64,000 bases of DNA from JAPUDS01 sp964536265 (GTDB lineage Bacteria; Patescibacteriota; Saccharimonadia; Saccharimonadales; Saccharimonadaceae): assembly GCA_964536265.1 (NCBI GenBank), contig CAZHVV010000001.1:124001-188000 (forward strand), written 5' to 3'. Within the stretch, counting starts at the first letter, position 1. Every line of letters starts with the position of its first letter. Both the position numbers and the translations under genes were made by a program. The notes beneath the pieces are model-generated. The model was not told where the DNA came from. It searched no databases and saw nothing but the letters and a program-made list of their open reading frames with translations. This document shows, piece by piece, positions 1-7,754 of this stretch.

Positions 1-862
1 TTTCTTTGTCATTCCCGAGGTATGCTATGCGGATTTTCACTTGGTAGCCAAGCTTTGTGGACTTCTTTTCAATTTCGGAAATACGCGTTTTGTCGCGTTC
101 GGTTAACTCTCGTGGTGTGGCAGGTTTGCCGTTTTCTTCCGGCGGTGCCCAGAGTGCTGCGATAGCACGCAATAGATACATACCAATTTTGCCAAAGGCG
201 TCATTTCCTCCACCAGCTGAGCCTTTTTTGATTGCTTCTGCGAATGAACTTGCACGTCGGTGCCAACTGTCTGCAACCGGTCGAGCTACTACCTGAATCC
301 ACACCTCTTCATCAGATGTCTCAAGTTTTGCTAAGGTCGCCGTGATGCCTGCAAGCGGGTCAACCTCAAAACTCTGGAATGTTTTGATTGGCAACATTTC
401 ATTGTCGGTTGGCACGAGTTCAGCAGTATGGATTATATCGTGGTCGAACTGTCGCGTCGTGTAGTCTTCCTCTGCTTCATGAATCTGAACTGTTGGGTAT
501 TGAGCATACACCTGTCCTTCAACAAAGTTCTGCAGGTGTTTTGGTACCCATACATAAAAACGAATAAGTTTGCCAACAGCGGCAATTTCGAAACTGATAT
601 GTTCTTGTAGTCCACCGCTGAGACGCAACTCGCGTTTATCACGCAAAATACCATGTAAGCTTGCGAACATTTGCTCGGCAGCAAGCTCCTTCTTATCATT
701 GGTGCGCGGAATTTCGAGAACAAGGAGCTTATGCTCGGTATGTTCAAGTATGTCAGCCTTCTTGTAGTTACGTATAGCAAGGTATATGAGCACGATAACT
801 ACTGGTATCCAGATATACCAGAGTGACAAAAGGCCGAAAAACCACGAAAGAAATGTACCCAT
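1..862 (-). CDS. Large membrane-anchored protein, N-terminal part (cut by window edge)
   Basis: The reading frame starts at an ATG at 860-862 (minus strand) after an AGAGGT Shine-Dalgarno site and stays open to base 1, so the C-terminus is missing. About residues 8-27 form one hydrophobic segment, followed by a soluble domain rich in short beta-like stretches. The layout (one N-terminal membrane helix, then a domain beginning with a conserved LLVLEIPR-like strand) recalls the N-terminal domain of large patescibacterial ATPases related to conjugative or type IV secretion proteins. The ATPase part would lie outside the window, so this assignment is a recollection of family layout, not proven here. 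Confidence 0.6.
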   Translation of the reverse strand, partial: MGTFLSWFFGLLSLWYIWIPVVIVLIYLAIRNYKKADILEHTEHKLLVLEIPRTNDKKELAAEQMFASLHGILRDKRELRLSGGLQEHISFEIAAVGKLIRFYVWVPKHLQNFVEGQVYAQYPTVQIHEAEEDYTTRQFDHDIIHTAELVPTDNEMLPIKTFQSFEVDPLAGITATLAKLETSDEEVWIQVVARPVADSWHRRASSFAEAIKKGSAGGGNDAFGKIGMYLLRAIAALWAPPEENGKPATPRELTERDKTRISEIEKKSTKLGYQVKIRIAYLGNDKE

Positions 863-913
863 CGCTACCTCTTATTCTCTCGCATATTGATGATAAGCGC
901 AAACGTTTTTTGC

Positions 914-1966
914 TTAGGCGACGAGATGGAGCTCATAGGTTGCCTTTGCAACTCGTTTGAACTCAGGCTTTGACTGCAAATTTAGCAAGATGGTTGTCTC
1001 ACGGACCTGACGGCTCTTGAGGACGCGCTTGACGATTTCATCACGGTGGAGCGGACCACCTTCTTTTTTCAAGATATCAGCGATGATGTCAGAGACGGTG
1101 CCCTTCTTGTAGCCCCATTCAGCGAGAGCATAAATGCCGCGGCCGATGAGAACGAAGCGCTTGTCTTTGATGAGTTCGTTATGGATTGCCTGAGTAGTGA
1201 CGTTTTTGCGTTTGAAATCAGAATCTTTGATTGCTTTGGCAATGTCAGAAAAGTGCAGTGGCTTTTTGTTGTCCTGTAAAATAACATAAATCTTGTCACG
1301 GATATTCTTTGGGTTGACGCTTGGCCACTTGATGAGACCCCAGGTGTCACGGAGTTGAGCAAGACTCTTACTGAGGCTTGCAATTGCTCGTAGCTCAGAA
1401 GGCTTGTTATAGCCACTGACTTTGTCGAACAATACTTCGAGCTCAATTGCCTCACCATGTTCTTTGATGCTCTTCACGACGTCGTCAACGTGCTTACGCA
1501 GTGTTTTTTCGTCGGCATAGCTGTCTTTGAGTGCAATTCCGTGGTAGTAGCTGTCATTCTCACCAAGAGTGATGAGACGTGGGGCTAATTCAGCGATGAA
1601 TGCGATTTGTGAGCGGAAACGCTCGTCAGCGTCGCTTTTAACAGCGCTCGCGAGGTCAGTTAGACGAGCTGTATCACCCATTTCACTGAGGTGACGGACT
1701 AAAATCTTCTCGATTTCGAGGACATCTTTTTGACCATCTTCAGCTGAAATCTTCAGGCGAATCAAAATAGCTTTTTCGAGCTGGCGAACACGTTCACGGG
1801 TAATACCTATCAGTTCCCCAATCTGTTCAAGGGTCTCTTTACGGTCGTACAAACCAAATCGGCGTGAGATAATCTCACGTTCTCGTTCCCTATCGATACC
1901 TTTCAAGACGGCTTCAACCGCTTTCTTAAGGTCTGGGGTGGTTTCTGTGGCAACTGCCTCGCTCAT
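914..1966 (-). CDS. Sigma-70 region 4 / HARE-HTH domain regulator
   Basis: Protein of 350 aa. Residues about 15-75 look like sigma-70 region 4: a helix with RRFGL, then EQIGELIGITRERVRQLE, the helix-turn-helix that reads the -35 box. No region 2 is present, so it cannot be a complete sigma factor. Residues about 225-295 resemble a HARE-HTH domain (HFSDIAKAI), as in the RNA polymerase delta subunit RpoE, and a second winged-helix-like stretch ends the protein. A role as an RNA-polymerase-associated transcription factor is inferred. The start is preceded by an AGGAAA Shine-Dalgarno-like site, and the leader begins at a consensus promoter at 2041-2069. Confidence 0.75.
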   Translation of the reverse strand: MSEAVATETTPDLKKAVEAVLKGIDREREREIISRRFGLYDRKETLEQIGELIGITRERVRQLEKAILIRLKISAEDGQKDVLEIEKILVRHLSEMGDTARLTDLASAVKSDADERFRSQIAFIAELAPRLITLGENDSYYHGIALKDSYADEKTLRKHVDDVVKSIKEHGEAIELEVLFDKVSGYNKPSELRAIASLSKSLAQLRDTWGLIKWPSVNPKNIRDKIYVILQDNKKPLHFSDIAKAIKDSDFKRKNVTTQAIHNELIKDKRFVLIGRGIYALAEWGYKKGTVSDIIADILKKEGGPLHRDEIVKRVLKSRQVRETTILLNLQSKPEFKRVAKATYELHLVA

Positions 1967-2040
1967 TGCTTTTCCTGTCGTTAGAATTAGTTAATAATTG
2001 TTTCGCTTTTTGCCCAGAAGAGCGACGAACTAATGTATTT

Positions 2041-2069
2041 ATTATAGAACAGGTTTTGTTATATGTCAA
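2041..2069 (-). promoter_or_regulatory. Consensus sigma-70 promoter for the region-4/HARE gene
   Basis: On the minus strand, TTGACA (2064-2069), a 17-bp spacer and TATAAT (2041-2046): a perfect match to the housekeeping consensus. The leader to the ATG at 1966 is about 70 nt. A second extended -10, TG-C-TATAAT, lies upstream with its TATAAT at 2102-2107. In the rest of the gene-free stretch 1967-2336 I see only the terminator at 2244-2319. Confidence 0.75.
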
Positions 2070-2243
2070 ATACTAGTTCTAAGATCTGTTTACGTTGTTA
2101 TATTATAGCACAAACTCGACGCTTATGGTAAATAGTATTTTTGGGCTTTTTTGTTATGGTGTTTCGTGGCTAGCCTGTCCATACTTCCCTATTCTGTCAA
2201 ACACACCTCTGTTATATATGGACCGTGAAAACTTTTCTATATG

Positions 2244-2319
2244 AAAACCCGCCCGCTGAGGAACGTTCCGGCCGCGAGGTAATCCTCAACGGGTACAGGT
2301 TCTCATAGATTCGGGCGGG
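2244..2319 (-). terminator. Structured terminator of the 79-aa membrane gene
   Basis: CCCGCCCG (2248-2255) pairs with CGGGCGGG (2312-2319). On the minus strand the closing arm is followed by TTTT. The large loop holds a second stem (TGAGGA 2257-2262 with TCCTCA 2283-2288). It is more elaborate than a simple terminator. Confidence 0.7.
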
Positions 2320-2336
2320 TATATTACCCTCTGTGG

Positions 2337-2576
2337 TCACGTTCGTCGCTGAAGTCCGTAATAGAAGACCCCGTATACAACGACAAATGTGGCTATTGCG
2401 AGGGTGATGGGTGGTGTGAGCGCTTGACCGAAGTCGTCAAGGCTCGGGAGTGGTGAGATCTGCCCCATTTTGATGAGAATCACGCTAATCCACATCCCGA
2501 AGCTCACTATCACTACTGTGACCGAGCAAATTGCTATCCTCAGCAATGCTCGGTCACTGATAAGTGGTTTGTTCAT
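2337..2576 (-). CDS. Small two-helix membrane protein (79 aa), unknown function
   Basis: The start is placed at the ATG at 2574-2576 because AAAGGGG lies just before it; the frame stays open 19 codons further upstream without such a site. Two hydrophobic segments (about residues 12-36 and 52-72) are separated by a short polar loop, and the protein ends in QRRT. I recognise no family. The 14 bases CAAGCAGAAAGGGG before the start recur exactly before the unrelated gene at 43782-44081. It belongs to the group of short genes with strong Shine-Dalgarno sites in this window. Confidence 0.65.
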   Translation of the reverse strand: MNKPLISDRALLRIAICSVTVVIVSFGMWISVILIKMGQISPLPSLDDFGQALTPPITLAIATFVVVYGVFYYGLQRRT

Positions 2577-2648
2577 TTCACCCCTTTCTGCTTGAGGGTT
2601 GGGTGAGATATCGAGTACTTTACTATAAAACAACTGTTTCTACAAGAT

Positions 2649-2721
2649 ATGACGAACCCACCCTGGTGGCGAATCCTTTTTTGTCGATAGCGCGTGGGCC
2701 ATCAAGGTGGGTATTCGTCAT
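2649..2721 (-). repeat. Long inverted repeat after the 91-aa membrane gene
   Basis: ATGACGAA-CCCACC (2649-2662) pairs with GGTGGG-TA-TTCGTCAT (2706-2721): 14 bp with a 2-nt bulge. It lies between two small co-oriented genes, downstream of the 91-aa gene. It may be a terminator without a U-tract or an mRNA-stabilising stem. A shorter GGCC hairpin directly follows the stop of that gene. Confidence 0.55.
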
Positions 2722-2752
2722 GGGTGGGTTAGGTGCTTGGCCGAAGGGCCGT

Positions 2753-3028
2753 CTACTTCTTCTTGGCCCCGATGGGCCGGAAGAGGATTGGCAGTCCTTT
2801 TGTCAACACGAGCCACGTAGCAAAGCACACGCTGGCGGATGCGGCCAGCACGAAGCCTGCAATTGCGGCTCCAAACCACTCCCAAGCAGCAAGGTTGTGA
2901 TGTACGAACACGTAGGCCGAAACCAACGCGCCTGCAGCCACACTGGCGAGTGCAATTTGGCGCAACTCTCGCACCTCCTTGGGAGAAAGCGGCTTCGGGC
3001 GGAACTTCCGCCCAAATTCACCAGTCAT
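2753..3028 (-). CDS. Small two-helix membrane protein (91 aa), unknown function
   Basis: The start is the ATG at 3026-3028, with AAAGGAG 6 nt upstream; an in-frame ATG five codons earlier has no such site. The N-terminal 25 residues are basic (GRKFRPKPLSPKEVRE). Two hydrophobic segments follow (about 28-47 and 52-78), and the C-terminus is basic (GAKKK). The promoter has an extended -10 TG-T-TATAAT (TATAAT at 3058-3063) with TTGTTT 17 bp upstream. Codons favour G/C third positions (GCC, GTC, CTC), unlike topA next door. No family recognised. Confidence 0.65.
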   Translation of the reverse strand: MTGEFGRKFRPKPLSPKEVRELRQIALASVAAGALVSAYVFVHHNLAAWEWFGAAIAGFVLAASASVCFATWLVLTKGLPILFRPIGAKKK

Positions 3029-3088
3029 GAAATCTCCTTTCATCGGTGATAGGATATATTATAACATCAAATATAATTCAAAACAAAT

Positions 3089-5416
3089 TTACTTCTTGCG
3101 TTTTACGAAGCGACGTTTTTTACCAGCGGCTGGTGCTTCGGCGAGGAGTTTTTTGGCTTCGTCATGTGTGACATCTTTTGGCTCAGTGCCTTTTGGAATC
3201 TTGGCATTCTTCTTACCGTCGGTGATGTACGGACCGTAACGGCCTTTGAGTACCTTGATACCATCGCCAAAGTCAGCGATGTTTTTCTCAGCTTCAGTGA
3301 CAATCTTGGCGGCGTATAGTTCGCGGGCCTCTACCTCCGTTATGGTGTGTGGGTCGAGTGGTTTTATACTAACGAAGAGCTTGTTCGCTACAATGTAGGG
3401 TCCGAAGCGGCCGACATTGGCCTTAATTTCATGACCGTCATCTGTTGTACCGACAACACGAGGGAGTTCAAAGGCCTTGAGGGCTTGTTCGAGTGAAATC
3501 GTATCGACACGGGCTCCAGCGGGCATTGGTGCAAACTCGGGCTTGTCGTCTTTGTCTTCGCTTGCGCCATGTTGTAACATCGGTCCGAAGCGACCGAATC
3601 GAGCAAGAATTGGCTTCCCAGTCTTAGGGTGAATTCCTATCTCTCTTGCCTGAGCAACGCTGCTACGGTCGATACTCCCAGAATTTTCAATACGCGCATG
3701 GAATGGTCCGTAAAAACTCTTCAACATAACGTTACGGTCCAGCTTACTTGCGGCAATGTCATCAAAATGGGCTTCTACACTTGCAGTAAAACCATAATCA
3801 ACGACTTGTTCAAAATGTTCGCCCAAGAAATCAGCAATAAGTTCTCCGGCAGGTGTTGGGACGAGTTTGCCACGGTCTGCGCCAGTTTTCTCAGTTATAA
3901 CTTCTCGGTTGACGGATTCGTTTGCGGTATATCGCAGCTCAATAATCTCGCGTTCATTACCTTCACCTGTTCCCTTTTCTGCGTACCCGCGGGCTTGAAC
4001 AGTGCTGATGATAGTCGCGTAGGTACTTGGACGGCCAATACCAAGCTCTTCAAGTTTTTTTACGAGTGCACCTTCGCTGTAACGGGCTGGTGGACGTGCA
4101 AATGTTTGACGAGCTATTGCTTGTTCGAGTGCGAGATTATCGCCACTGCTAAGTTCTGGCAAGAGATTATCTTCCTTACCACCGCCATATACCTTCAGAA
4201 ATCCGTCAAATATGACGACTTCGCCTTTGGCGACGAACGCTGTAACTGATTGTTTGGCTGTAGTTGGTGAGATGATGTCGATGACAACTTCGGTCCGCTC
4301 AAGTTTAGCAGGGCTCATTTGCGATGCAAGCGTGCGGCGGCGGATAAGGTCGTATAGCTTCTGGTCATATTCGTTGCTTGAGGCTTTGACGAGTGACATA
4401 TCAGTTGGGCGGATAGCTTCGTGAGCTTCCTGTGCACTGGCGCTTTTGGTCTTGAAATTACGAACATTGACGTAGTTCTTACCATATTCATGCTCTATGA
4501 AGCTCGCAGCGGCCGCTAGTGCTTGTTTTGACAGAGTAACACTATCAGTACGCATATAGGTAATCTTTCCGTCTTGGTAGAGCTTTTGTGCACTCGACAT
4601 GGTTGAGCGCGAGCTAAATCCGAGTTTGGCATTTGCGTCCTGTTGGAGTGTACTGGTCGTAAATGGCGCTCCAGGGTTGCGTGTACCTGGGTTCTTTGCG
4701 ACGCTTGAAACGGTGAATGTTGCGCCATTGAGTCTTTCAAGAAATGCATGGGCTTCAGCTTCGGTGTCGAATCGTTCTGGTAAATCAGCTTTGATTTCTT
4801 GTCCGTTATGCTCAAAAACAGCGGTAACTTTGAACTGAAAGCTACTTTCAAAACCACGAATCTCGCGTTCGCGCTCAACGAGCAGACGAACGGCAGGACT
4901 TTGAACACGCCCGGCACTTTTGCCGCCAGGCACCTTCTGCCAGACAACAGGACTCAGTTCAAAACCAACGATTCGGTCGAGAATCTGTCGAGCCTGTTGG
5001 GCTTCGACAAGATGCATATCAACAGTTCGCGGACTCTTAACTGCTTCTTCTATAGCTGATTTCGTAATTTCGTGGAACACAATACGATTTGTCTTCTTTG
5101 GGTCAAGTTTCAGCACCTCACATAAATGCCAGGCTATTGCCTCCCCTTCGCGGTCTTCATCGGTTGCGAGCCAAACTGTGTCGGTATCTTTGACAGCTTT
5201 TTTTAGTTCGGTAATGATTTTTCGTTTGTCGCTGTCGATTTCATATGTCGTTTTGAAATCATGGTCGACATCGATTGGCGGTGTGCCGTCTTTATTTTTT
5301 TTGGCAATGGAGCGAATATGTCCGACACTCGAGAGTACACGGAAGTCAGCACCGAGATATTTCTCGATTGTTTTGGCTTTTGCCGGGCTTTCTACGATGA
5401 CTAGGTTTTTTGGCAT
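3089..5416 (-). CDS. topA: DNA topoisomerase I (type IA)
   Basis: Protein of 775 aa that relaxes negatively supercoiled DNA by single-strand passage. The TOPRIM domain starts with VIVESPAKAKTIEKYL, and its acidic DxDxE-type residues are in ATDEDREGEA (D86, D88, E90). The catalytic tyrosine is Y287 in ITYMRTDS. The C-terminus lacks the zinc fingers of E. coli TopA and instead carries Toprim_C repeats (GRFGPYI, GRYGPYI) and a lysine/arginine-rich tail. Length is normal for this subtype. No Shine-Dalgarno is seen; TATAGT (5425-5430, minus) ends 8 nt before the ATG, so the mRNA is probably leaderless. Confidence 0.97.
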   Translation of the reverse strand: MPKNLVIVESPAKAKTIEKYLGADFRVLSSVGHIRSIAKKNKDGTPPIDVDHDFKTTYEIDSDKRKIITELKKAVKDTDTVWLATDEDREGEAIAWHLCEVLKLDPKKTNRIVFHEITKSAIEEAVKSPRTVDMHLVEAQQARQILDRIVGFELSPVVWQKVPGGKSAGRVQSPAVRLLVEREREIRGFESSFQFKVTAVFEHNGQEIKADLPERFDTEAEAHAFLERLNGATFTVSSVAKNPGTRNPGAPFTTSTLQQDANAKLGFSSRSTMSSAQKLYQDGKITYMRTDSVTLSKQALAAAASFIEHEYGKNYVNVRNFKTKSASAQEAHEAIRPTDMSLVKASSNEYDQKLYDLIRRRTLASQMSPAKLERTEVVIDIISPTTAKQSVTAFVAKGEVVIFDGFLKVYGGGKEDNLLPELSSGDNLALEQAIARQTFARPPARYSEGALVKKLEELGIGRPSTYATIISTVQARGYAEKGTGEGNEREIIELRYTANESVNREVITEKTGADRGKLVPTPAGELIADFLGEHFEQVVDYGFTASVEAHFDDIAASKLDRNVMLKSFYGPFHARIENSGSIDRSSVAQAREIGIHPKTGKPILARFGRFGPMLQHGASEDKDDKPEFAPMPAGARVDTISLEQALKAFELPRVVGTTDDGHEIKANVGRFGPYIVANKLFVSIKPLDPHTITEVEARELYAAKIVTEAEKNIADFGDGIKVLKGRYGPYITDGKKNAKIPKGTEPKDVTHDEAKKLLAEAPAAGKKRRFVKRKK

Positions 5417-5471
5417 ATGCGTTTACTATATAACAGCAACCCATAGTAGCACTAATTGAGTATTTGTAAAC

Positions 5472-5497
5472 AAAAGCACCCGGCGAGGTGCGGGTGC
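5472..5497 (-). terminator. Intrinsic terminator of the tiny membrane-gene pair
   Basis: On the minus strand GCACCCG - 8 nt - CGGGTGC followed by TTTTG: a classical intrinsic terminator, 70 nt after the stop of the 40-aa gene. Confidence 0.8.
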
Positions 5498-5565
5498 AGT
5501 GTAAAACATTGTTGTGCGGTCGGCGCGCGGGCTCTGAAGAGCCGCACGCGTCGACCAGGTGCACA

Positions 5566-5688
5566 TCAGCGGGGGCGTGTCGCGAAATACCACGCCAGAA
5601 TTGCGATGACGACGAGGAATGCTCCGGCCAGTGCGGCGAGGACTGGTCCCGACCCTTTCCATCCCTCTTTGTGGTTCTTGGGTGTCAC
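5566..5688 (-). CDS. Tiny single-helix membrane protein (40 aa)
   Basis: GTG start at 5686-5688 with AGAAGGAG about 6 nt upstream. The 40 residues are a lysine-rich N-terminus (MTPKNHKEGWKGSG), one Ala/Val/Ile-rich transmembrane helix (about 15-35) and a short basic tail. Codons are GC-rich. The gene follows a 31-aa membrane gene 33 nt upstream and precedes an intrinsic terminator, so the two probably form one transcript. Such a protein could be a small regulator or subunit of a membrane complex; nothing in the sequence says which. Confidence 0.6.
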   Translation of the reverse strand: MTPKNHKEGWKGSGPVLAALAGAFLVVIAILAWYFATRPR

Positions 5689-5721
5689 TGTCTACTCCTT
5701 CTGGATAATCGCTTTATCTTT

Positions 5722-5817
5722 CTAGCTGGGCCACGGAACGCCATAGGCGTACGCAACGATGAGCAAGATGACGAAAGCTACGCCGATAATGGCATAATAA
5801 GCTCTGGGAATTTTCAT
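5722..5817 (-). CDS. Tiny single-helix membrane protein (31 aa)
   Basis: ATG at 5815-5817 preceded by GGGGGAGGAAAG, a very strong Shine-Dalgarno site. The 31 residues are a short basic N-terminus (MKIPRAYY), one hydrophobic helix (about 9-24) and a short tail ending GVPWPS. It is the first gene of a two-gene unit with the 40-aa gene at 5566-5688. A hairpin at 5852-5882 lies in its leader. No homologue recognised; the reality of the gene rests on the start signal, the helix and the shared terminator. Confidence 0.55.
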   Translation of the reverse strand: MKIPRAYYAIIGVAFVILLIVAYAYGVPWPS

Positions 5818-5851
5818 CTTTCCTCCCCCGAATTGTGATGTGCAGTCTGTC

Positions 5852-5882
5852 AACCGCTCATCGAGATGGATGTATTGCGGTT
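5852..5882 (-). promoter_or_regulatory. Leader hairpin of the tiny membrane-gene pair
   Basis: AACCGC (5852-5857) pairs with GCGGTT (5877-5882), with an inner CATC/GATG pairing, about 35 nt before the ATG. Similar hairpins occur in other leaders of short genes here. The rest of 5883-6052 is AT-rich and shows nothing else I can support. Confidence 0.45.
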
Positions 5883-6052
5883 GGCTAACAATTTAATTTC
5901 ATCATAAAATCTATTTTTGGTCAATATACATCTCTGTTATTTAGTGATAAGAGTATAGTATATAAACAAATTATTGCTCTAAGATAATACAACTCTCGTT
6001 TAAAAAGATGGTGTGGTTATATCATAAATATGACAATCCTTTAAAATGTGGG

Positions 6053-6080
6053 TTGACATACAATAAACCGCGAGCATAAT
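6053..6080 (+). promoter_or_regulatory. Promoter of the 71-aa gene
   Basis: TTGACA (6053-6058), 16-bp spacer, CATAAT (6075-6080). The leader to the ATG at 6189 is about 100 nt. Confidence 0.6.
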
Positions 6081-6188
6081 AGGTAGTAAGACGTTCAAAA
6101 TATAAAAAGAGTGAGCGCCATGTACGTAAGATATTGGTAGTTAGTAACACCGATGTCACGTGTGGTAACGATTAATAGGAGAATTACT

Positions 6189-6404
6189 ATGAATACTTCA
6201 TATGAGGGTCTAGTAACAATGTATCGCAAGGGTGAACTTCCGTCTCAACAGCGTGCTCAACAACAGGAAATGCAAGAGCAAGGTCATCAAAGCGGACCAG
6301 AGATATCTACCATCACACGCACAGAAACAGAGCGCAGAGATTTAGGCGGTGCCTCGGCACGCGCACTGGCAGTCGAAAACTGGCTTACACTCAATCGACG
6401 CTAA
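6189..6404 (+). CDS. Small glutamine-rich soluble protein (71 aa), unknown
   Basis: The start is the ATG at 6189 with AGGAG 8 nt upstream; the frame extends 12 codons further upstream without a ribosome site. The protein is polar, with a Gln-rich stretch (SQQRAQQQEMQEQ) at about residues 18-30, no membrane segment and no cysteine. It stands alone between the tiny membrane-gene pair and the convergent dprA. Base composition is like the housekeeping genes, not like the GC-rich short genes. No family recognised. Confidence 0.6.
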   Translation: MNTSYEGLVTMYRKGELPSQQRAQQQEMQEQGHQSGPEISTITRTETERRDLGGASARALAVENWLTLNRR

Positions 6405-6427
6405 CAGATAAGGTTTTATGATTCCTT

Positions 6428-7285
6428 TTACAGTGACCACATGTTTGCACCAAGTGGTTTTATGACACTTCGAAGCTCAAGCATGGTTAGATGTGTCGCA
6501 AAAACATCTGGTGCAAGCTTTGACTTCTTCTGAATCTCATCACCATCTCGGACACCCGCTTGCAATAAATCTAAAATCATCTGCTCTTCCGGCGTTTGTG
6601 CGAGCAGCAATACCTGTGTTAACGCGATTTCCTTTGGCGCAATTTGTTCTATGAATTCGTCGATATCTATGATGGGTGTCGCGCCCTGTTCGATGAGTCT
6701 ATTGCAACCAGCACTCATAGGGCTTGTGATGTTGCCTGGGATTGCGTAGACATCCCTTCCTTGTGCGAGTGCGTACATGACTGTGTTCATAGTGCCACTT
6801 CTTGCTGCTGCTTCAGTCACAATAACAGCGCTCGAGAGGCCACTCACAATTCGATTTCGTTTAAGAAATTCCCATTTGAGCGGAGGCGTTCCGGGTGGAT
6901 TTGCGCTAACAATGGTACCGTGATGCTCAAGAATTTTTATAGCCAGGTCACGGTGTGATCGAGGTGATATCTGATCCAAACCGCTTGCGAGTACGGCAAT
7001 GCTTCGGCCACCTATCGCTACGGTACTTTGTTGTGCAATGCCGTCTATGCCAAGAGCTAGCCCACTGACAATTGTTACGCCACGACGCGCAAGACCTTCT
7101 GCTAGCTTTGTTGTGACATCGCGACCATAAGTCGTTGGTTTTCGTGTACCAACTATTGCTACAGCCGTTCCCTTGCCTATAAGGTCACGGTTACCAACAT
7201 AAAATAACTCTTTTGGCGCATCTGGAATAGTGGCTAGTACCTCTGGGAATAATGGGTCCTTACTGCTTATGGTATTGATTTTCAT
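6428..7285 (-). CDS. dprA: DNA-processing protein DprA (Smf)
   Basis: Protein of 285 aa. DprA binds incoming single-stranded DNA in natural transformation and loads RecA. The Rossmann-like DNA-binding core shows VAIVGTRKPT near residue 43, SGLALGIDG at 74-82, and a later GTMNT...YAIPGN stretch. The C-terminal about 60 residues form the winged-helix domain common in DprA. The N-terminal SAM-like extension of longer homologues is missing, so this is a compact form. Presence of dprA suggests the cell can take up DNA; other competence genes are not in the window. Confidence 0.93.
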   Translation of the reverse strand: MKINTISSKDPLFPEVLATIPDAPKELFYVGNRDLIGKGTAVAIVGTRKPTTYGRDVTTKLAEGLARRGVTIVSGLALGIDGIAQQSTVAIGGRSIAVLASGLDQISPRSHRDLAIKILEHHGTIVSANPPGTPPLKWEFLKRNRIVSGLSSAVIVTEAAARSGTMNTVMYALAQGRDVYAIPGNITSPMSAGCNRLIEQGATPIIDIDEFIEQIAPKEIALTQVLLLAQTPEEQMILDLLQAGVRDGDEIQKKSKLAPDVFATHLTMLELRSVIKPLGANMWSL

Positions 7286-7305
7286 AAAAAACGTGTTTAA
7301 AAGTA

Positions 7306-7334
7306 TTGACTTTAATTGAAATAAGTGCTAATAT
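7306..7334 (+). promoter_or_regulatory. Strong promoter of the orphan structured RNA
   Basis: TTGACT (7306-7311), 17-bp spacer, TAATAT (7329-7334), reading rightwards, divergent from dprA. No protein-coding gene follows for more than 500 bp on this strand. Confidence 0.7.
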
Positions 7335-7341
7335 ACTCGTT

Positions 7342-7363
7342 GTATTGATTCAATACGAATCAA
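7342..7363. promoter_or_regulatory. Overlapping inverted repeats at the start of the RNA
   Basis: GTATTG-ATT-CAATAC (7342-7356) overlaps TTGATTC-AATAC-GAATCAA (7345-7363). The position at and just after the expected transcription start fits a repressor operator or a 5' RNA stem with two alternative pairings. Confidence 0.45.
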
Positions 7364-7626
7364 ATGCACCTTATACCCCCATTTTAACAAACCATTTATG
7401 GTTTTGTTAGGTAGTGTGTGAAGCGTCTTGAAGTTTTCTACCCTCCACTTCTAGACATATAAGTTTCACACACCTCTAACCCCTTTAACCCCCGATATGC
7501 TTGCATACCGAGGATCCCGTTCAGTGCGACTATAGAGTAGTGCTTTCTCGAAAGAGAGGTCAGACGCAGGTCACGTATATTAATATGACCATGACGTTTC
7601 GCCGGGGTGGGTTGAAGGGACAAATA

Positions 7627-7664
7627 GCGGCTCAGCGATGCCCACCCTTGCTGAGTCGCTTTTT
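7627..7664 (+). terminator. Intrinsic terminator of the structured RNA
   Basis: GCGGCTCAGC (7627-7636), 13-nt loop, GCTGAGTCGC (7650-7659), then TTTTT. Between here and the next terminator (7665-7754) there are further T-runs and a CCGGGCG/CGCTCGG stem but no gene. Confidence 0.8.
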
Positions 7665-7754
7665 GTTTGGTAATGAGACAAAACTACGTTTTTTCTCATC
7701 GCGCCGGGCGCGGAATGAATCCGACGCTCGGGCTGCTCTTTTTCCTCTAGTTAT

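Larger units (their letters stand above)
7341..7664 (+). ncRNA. Candidate structured non-coding RNA, about 320 nt, unknown family
   Basis: The region runs from a good promoter (7306-7334) to an intrinsic terminator (7627-7664) and contains no convincing coding frame. Stems seen: AACAAACCAT/ATGGTTTTGTT (7387-7408), GTGTGTGAA/TTCACACAC (about 7414-7473) enclosing TCTTGAAGT/ACTTCTAGA, TATGC/GCATA (7496-7507), and GGTCA/TGACC (7569-7589). GGGTGGG (7605-7611) can pair with CCCACCC (7641-7647), which lies in the loop of the terminator hairpin, giving a pseudoknot or two exclusive folds. I looked for the conserved cores of RNase P RNA, tmRNA and SRP RNA and did not find them. It could be 6S-like or new. 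Confidence 0.55.

Noticed and set aside
2521..2552. CCGAGCA...TGCTCGG hairpin as a terminator
   Set aside because: It lies inside the coding region of the 79-aa membrane gene, with no T-run; more likely a by-product of codons.
3629..4249. 206-codon plus-strand frame opposite topA
   Set aside because: Lies entirely antisense to a clear topA coding region, is Cys/Phe-rich in a frame-shadow manner, and has no ribosome site.
7341..7664. RNase P RNA, tmRNA or SRP RNA
   Set aside because: I looked for the conserved P4 core of RNase P RNA, the tRNA-like ends of tmRNA and the SRP GGTCAGG/GGAAG core and did not see them; left as an unknown RNA.
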